The notes beneath the pieces were generated by a model. The model ran no database searches. It was not told the DNA's origin and saw only the letters and a list, made by a program, of their open reading frames with translations. The translations under genes and the position numbers were made by a program. Shown here in pieces: positions 6,485 through 8,952 of a stretch of 8,952 nucleotides of DNA; the stretch's first letter is position 1; the number at the start of each line of letters is the position of its first letter. Origin of the DNA: an uncultured Bacteroidales bacterium (GTDB lineage: Bacteria; Bacteroidota; Bacteroidia; Bacteroidales; Paludibacteraceae); NCBI GenBank assembly GCA_946405045.1, contig CAMJFV010000067.1:1-8952 (forward strand), written 5' to 3'.

Positions 6485-8440
6485 TTACTTATTCACAAAC
6501 ACTTTCTTCCTGCCTACAATATAAAGTCCTCTGTTCAGACCTTCAATTGCTTCACTCTCTTTGACATGCTGTTTCAACAGATATCCATTGATTGTGTAGA
6601 CATTGACAAATGGATCACTTTCCTTTTCTGCAGCGACTTGGTCGACACCTATTGGATAATCCTGTAATAATACTATGTTGATGTCATTTTTCACGACAAA
6701 TGTGTAATATTCACTGTTTCCCAGTGTATAATAGGTATCTTCTTCAGGTTGATAATAGAATTCATAATTTGGAACAAACACTGTGTCTCCTTTCGCATAA
6801 CGTCCATTACCTTCCCATACAAAAGATGGCGCATGATTAGGTGAATAGGATGATGAAATATAAACATTGAAGGAATCTCCTTCAGCTTCCTCTACATCAA
6901 TTGTATCTTTGAATTTATACAAATTTATTTCCAGCATATCTTTTTCGAAATTGTTGTTGTTTGTTTCTGGAAAATCAGAAGTTATTGTATAAATGGAATC
7001 TGAAATGTAACCATCATTAGATCGCACTTCAACAAGCAGAGTATCAGTCTTAAGAAGTTTCAATGTCGCTTTGTCGATATAAATTTCTTTTTGGCCATTA
7101 TTTTTGTGTGTGACAAAAATAGTGTCGCCTTTTTGAGACCAAAAATGTCTATCTTTGATAATATTGCCATAAAAATTTATACAGTCAACCCTATCCAAAC
7201 GAACATATACATTAGTAGTGTCTTGTGCAAAATGTGCAATAAGAGTGTCATTTCCATGTACATACCATTGGGTCATGTTGTTTTGATCCAAGTAACTTCT
7301 TGTGACTTTATTTACAGATATAAATTTTTCGAAATAAAGTCCAGATTGTACAGTATCAACATTGAAATTTATATTCTCTCCTTCATAATATTCTCCACTT
7401 CCGGAAACGATACCTTTTGTAGAATCCTCTGAAATAATAGTGATGTTATACAACGGCAATTCTTTGAAGTAAATATAAATAGAGTCATCTTCTACTACTT
7501 CTAAATGTCCCTTGACTGATTCCATGTGGTCAAATTCGTAACCACGTTTAGGTGTTGTCAAGAATTTCAAAAATTCTAGATTCGTTCCTACTATATATTC
7601 ATCACTTCCATCAACAATACCTTTTGTTGTGTCTTCTGAAATCACTGTGATATAATGTGTTTCTATTTTTTTGAAATATGCATAAATTGTATCATTTCCG
7701 CTAACTGTATCAACGGAAAGTCCATTTACTGAATACCAATGAGAAAATACATAACCAGGATTAGGTCTGGCTTCTTTTCTGATCGGCAAACCTTCCAATA
7801 CTGGCCCTGTGCCCATTTGTCTGTAAGCCTCTCCCTGAGTTGTGTCGGCTGATAAAACTACAATATCGTATAGTTTGTAGTTTGGTTCATATACCATTGG
7901 ACAAGAGTCGGATGCGGCAATAAATTTTCCCACAATGGTATCGTTACGATAAGCCGAAAAGTAATCATCAAATTTAGTTGAATCAATTATGCTATACCAA
8001 CAGCAAAATTTATACCCTTCTTTTGCATTATGTTCAAGAGACACTTTCTCATCTTCAAAGTAAATGTCATCACTATATACAGTTACAGTTCCCATTGTTG
8101 TGTCAGAAGATATAACTGTGATTGAGTATTGTGGAATTACTTTAAAATAAACGATAATAGTATCATTGTCAGCAATTGAATCCAATGTCAATCCCTTTTT
8201 TGATACCCAATAATCTATATCATATCCTGTCTTTGGTTTAGCTATATGATAGATATTTAAATCTGAACCTTTATATGGATGTACAACATTAGGCTCTCCC
8301 ATTGCGGTGTCGGCAGGCAATACAACAATCTCGAACGTCTCTAAGTTGATTATTGGATCATCATCGGTTTTTCCGAATGACAACAGTGTTGAAAGGTAAA
8401 CAAACAACATTGATAACACTAACTTTTTACTCATACGCAT
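6485..8440 (-). CDS. Secreted InlB-like repeat protein with T9SS type A sorting tail
   Basis: This is a 651-residue exported protein, probably displayed on the cell surface. Residues 1 to about 23 form a signal peptide (MRMSKK, then a hydrophobic core). Residues 36-394 hold five divergent InlB-B-like (bacterial repeat) units, each opening with a strand such as YDIVVLSADT or YITVISEDT, carrying a GYxFxxWYS-like core and closing with an aromatic strand such as YFK. Residues about 395-597 are beta-rich and match nothing I know. Residues about 598-651 resemble the T9SS type A sorting domain: VNVYTINGYLLKQ (612-624), then GLNRGLYIV (634-642) and a basic KKVFVNK end. In T9SS cargo this domain directs passage across the outer membrane and is usually cleaved when the protein is anchored. 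No enzymatic domain is visible, so an adhesive or structural role is a guess. Met3 is an alternative start. It has its own -7 element and terminator. No T9SS machinery gene lies in the window. Confidence 0.9.
   Translation of the reverse strand: MRMSKKLVLSMLFVYLSTLLSFGKTDDDPIINLETFEIVVLPADTAMGEPNVVHPYKGSDLNIYHIAKPKTGYDIDYWVSKKGLTLDSIADNDTIIVYFKVIPQYSITVISSDTTMGTVTVYSDDIYFEDEKVSLEHNAKEGYKFCCWYSIIDSTKFDDYFSAYRNDTIVGKFIAASDSCPMVYEPNYKLYDIVVLSADTTQGEAYRQMGTGPVLEGLPIRKEARPNPGYVFSHWYSVNGLSVDTVSGNDTIYAYFKKIETHYITVISEDTTKGIVDGSDEYIVGTNLEFLKFLTTPKRGYEFDHMESVKGHLEVVEDDSIYIYFKELPLYNITIISEDSTKGIVSGSGEYYEGENINFNVDTVQSGLYFEKFISVNKVTRSYLDQNNMTQWYVHGNDTLIAHFAQDTTNVYVRLDRVDCINFYGNIIKDRHFWSQKGDTIFVTHKNNGQKEIYIDKATLKLLKTDTLLVEVRSNDGYISDSIYTITSDFPETNNNNFEKDMLEINLYKFKDTIDVEEAEGDSFNVYISSSYSPNHAPSFVWEGNGRYAKGDTVFVPNYEFYYQPEEDTYYTLGNSEYYTFVVKNDINIVLLQDYPIGVDQVAAEKESDPFVNVYTINGYLLKQHVKESEAIEGLNRGLYIVGRKKVFVNK
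7259..8335 (-). repeat. Five tandem InlB-like repeat units inside the 651-residue protein gene
   Basis: The units, in protein order, are at 8141-8335, 7922-8128, 7670-7870, 7463-7654 and 7259-7450 (64-69 residues each). Their core motifs are GYDIDYWVS, GYKFCCWYS, GYVFSHWYS, GYEFDHMES and GLYFEKFIS. Units 1 and 3 share a VVLxADTxxGE opening; units 2, 4 and 5 share an IxSxDxTxG opening. Units 4 and 5 are also alike at DNA level: 7388-7444 and 7595-7651 align without gaps at 44 of 57 bases by hand count. The pattern suggests growth by duplication. Confidence 0.8.
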
Positions 8441-8465
8441 TAATATTATGATTAAATTTGAAATG

Positions 8466-8473
8466 CAAAATTA
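8466..8473 (-). promoter_or_regulatory. -7 promoter element for the 651-residue repeat-protein gene
   Basis: The minus strand reads TAATTTTG, followed by C, matching TAnnTTTG exactly. It lies 25 bases upstream of the start codon, between that gene and the terminator of the preceding one. No TTTG is found at the -33 position. The leader would be short (about 20 bases), AT-rich and without a Shine-Dalgarno sequence. Confidence 0.5.
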
Positions 8474-8487
8474 AGGATTAAAAAGGG

Positions 8488-8525
8488 AAAAAATGATCCG
8501 TACCACTATTTTTAGCAAAACGGAT
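8488..8525 (-). terminator. Probable terminator of the partial CHU_C-domain gene
   Basis: In RNA from the minus strand, a 13-base stem opens with AUCCGU and closes with ACGGAU around an AAAA loop; it has one U:U mismatch and three G:U pairs. It is followed by CATTTTTT and then CCCTTTTT. It lies about 25 bases after the stop codon. The stem is weaker than the other terminators here, but the poly-T exit is good. Confidence 0.6.
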
Positions 8526-8550
8526 TTATGTTATTAACATTTTTTAATCA

Positions 8551-8952
8551 TTAATCTCTAATCAATGTGAAATGGCCTATGTATGTTTTGTCTATCTCAT
8601 CAATATCAATCTCATACCAATAGTCAGTAGACGGTAGGTCTCTTCCATTATATTTACCATCCCACACTTCCATATCCGATGCTGTCATATCACACAGTTT
8701 CTTGCCAAATCTGTCGTATATTTTGATTTTTGCGCTTGGATATTTGTCTAGATTGTTGATTTTCCACACATCATTCTCTCCATCTCCATTAGGTGTGAAA
8801 GATAGCGGAACTTCCAACTCATAAGTTGGAGTCTTGATTGTCGTGTCTGATTCACATCCTAGCTCATCTTTTACTTTGACTTTGTATGTGCGTCCGTATG
8901 TGGCTGGACTTAATGTTGAAGAAGACTGATAACCGTCGCCAAAATCATATTG
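8551..8952 (-). CDS. C-terminal part of a T9SS type B (gliding-associated CHU_C) surface protein
   Basis: The frame stays open from the TAA at 8551-8553 to the right edge of the window, so the gene is truncated at its 5' end and 133 residues are visible. The first part (QYDFGDG, then TYKVKVKDELGC) has the hallmarks of a PKD-like beta domain. The end is a complete gliding motility-associated C-terminal domain: PLSFTPNGDGENDVW (visible residues 48-62), KIKIYDRFGK, VWDGKYNGRDLPSTDYWYEI and a final GHFTLIRD. This is the type B sorting signal of T9SS, as in large adhesins such as SprB. A TTG codon at 8815-8817 could be taken as the start of an 88-residue gene, but the PKD-like sequence upstream in frame argues strongly against that. 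The whole protein is probably large and secreted; its function cannot be judged from this piece. Confidence 0.93.
   Translation of the reverse strand, partial: QYDFGDGYQSSSTLSPATYGRTYKVKVKDELGCESDTTIKTPTYELEVPLSFTPNGDGENDVWKINNLDKYPSAKIKIYDRFGKKLCDMTASDMEVWDGKYNGRDLPSTDYWYEIDIDEIDKTYIGHFTLIRD

Noticed and set aside
7091..7432. A 113-residue plus-strand open frame
   Set aside because: It lies entirely antisense to the repeat-protein gene, has no recognisable motif and no upstream signal. It is a frame shadow.
8551..8817. An independent 88-residue gene starting with TTG at 8815-8817
   Set aside because: The frame is open to the window edge and encodes PKD-like sequence (DFGDG and TYKVKVKDELGC) directly upstream, so this is the tail of a larger protein.
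1..8952. A CRISPR array, tRNA or rRNA gene, insertion sequence, phage gene or defence system
   Set aside because: Reading both strands showed no regularly spaced repeats, cloverleaf, transposase, terminal repeats or defence-type domains. Nearly all the sequence is ordinary coding DNA with short gaps.

Overview
The window looks like a moderately AT-rich chromosomal segment from a member of the order Bacteroidales (phylum Bacteroidota). The reasons are: two surface proteins with C-terminal signals of the type IX secretion system (T9SS), one of each main class; a GldB-family lipoprotein; an ABC-F ATPase of the YbiT-like form I remember from Bacteroides relatives; promoter -7 elements of the Bacteroidota type (TAnnTTTG); and no clear Shine-Dalgarno sequences. 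I cannot name a genus.

All six genes lie on the minus strand, so transcription runs right to left. From the right edge: (1) the 3' end of a large secreted protein (8551-8952), with a PKD-like fragment and a gliding-motility-associated (CHU_C, T9SS type B) C-terminal domain, followed by a candidate terminator; (2) a 651-residue secreted protein (6485-8440) with a signal peptide, five InlB-like repeats, an unrecognised beta-rich region and a T9SS type A sorting tail, with its own -7 element and a strong terminator; (3) a YbiT-like ABC-F ATPase (4724-6343) and (4) a GldB-family lipoprotein (3659-4714), nine bases apart and probably one operon, starting at a good -7 element and ending in a perfect 14-bp hairpin; (5) a 272-residue lipoprotein with RHS/YD-like repeats (2668-3486); (6) the ATP-dependent protease Lon (145-2553), followed by a strong terminator.

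The genes on the right and in the middle concern the cell envelope: two T9SS cargo proteins, a GldB relative and an extra lipoprotein. Lon and the ABC-F protein are cytoplasmic housekeeping or stress functions. I see no defence system, mobile element, RNA gene or CRISPR array, and no complete new system. The most interesting points are the ABC-F protein, in which every departure from consensus falls in one of its two composite ATP sites, and the 651-residue repeat protein, whose 200-residue region before the sorting tail matches nothing I know. No gene-free stretch exceeds about 170 bases.
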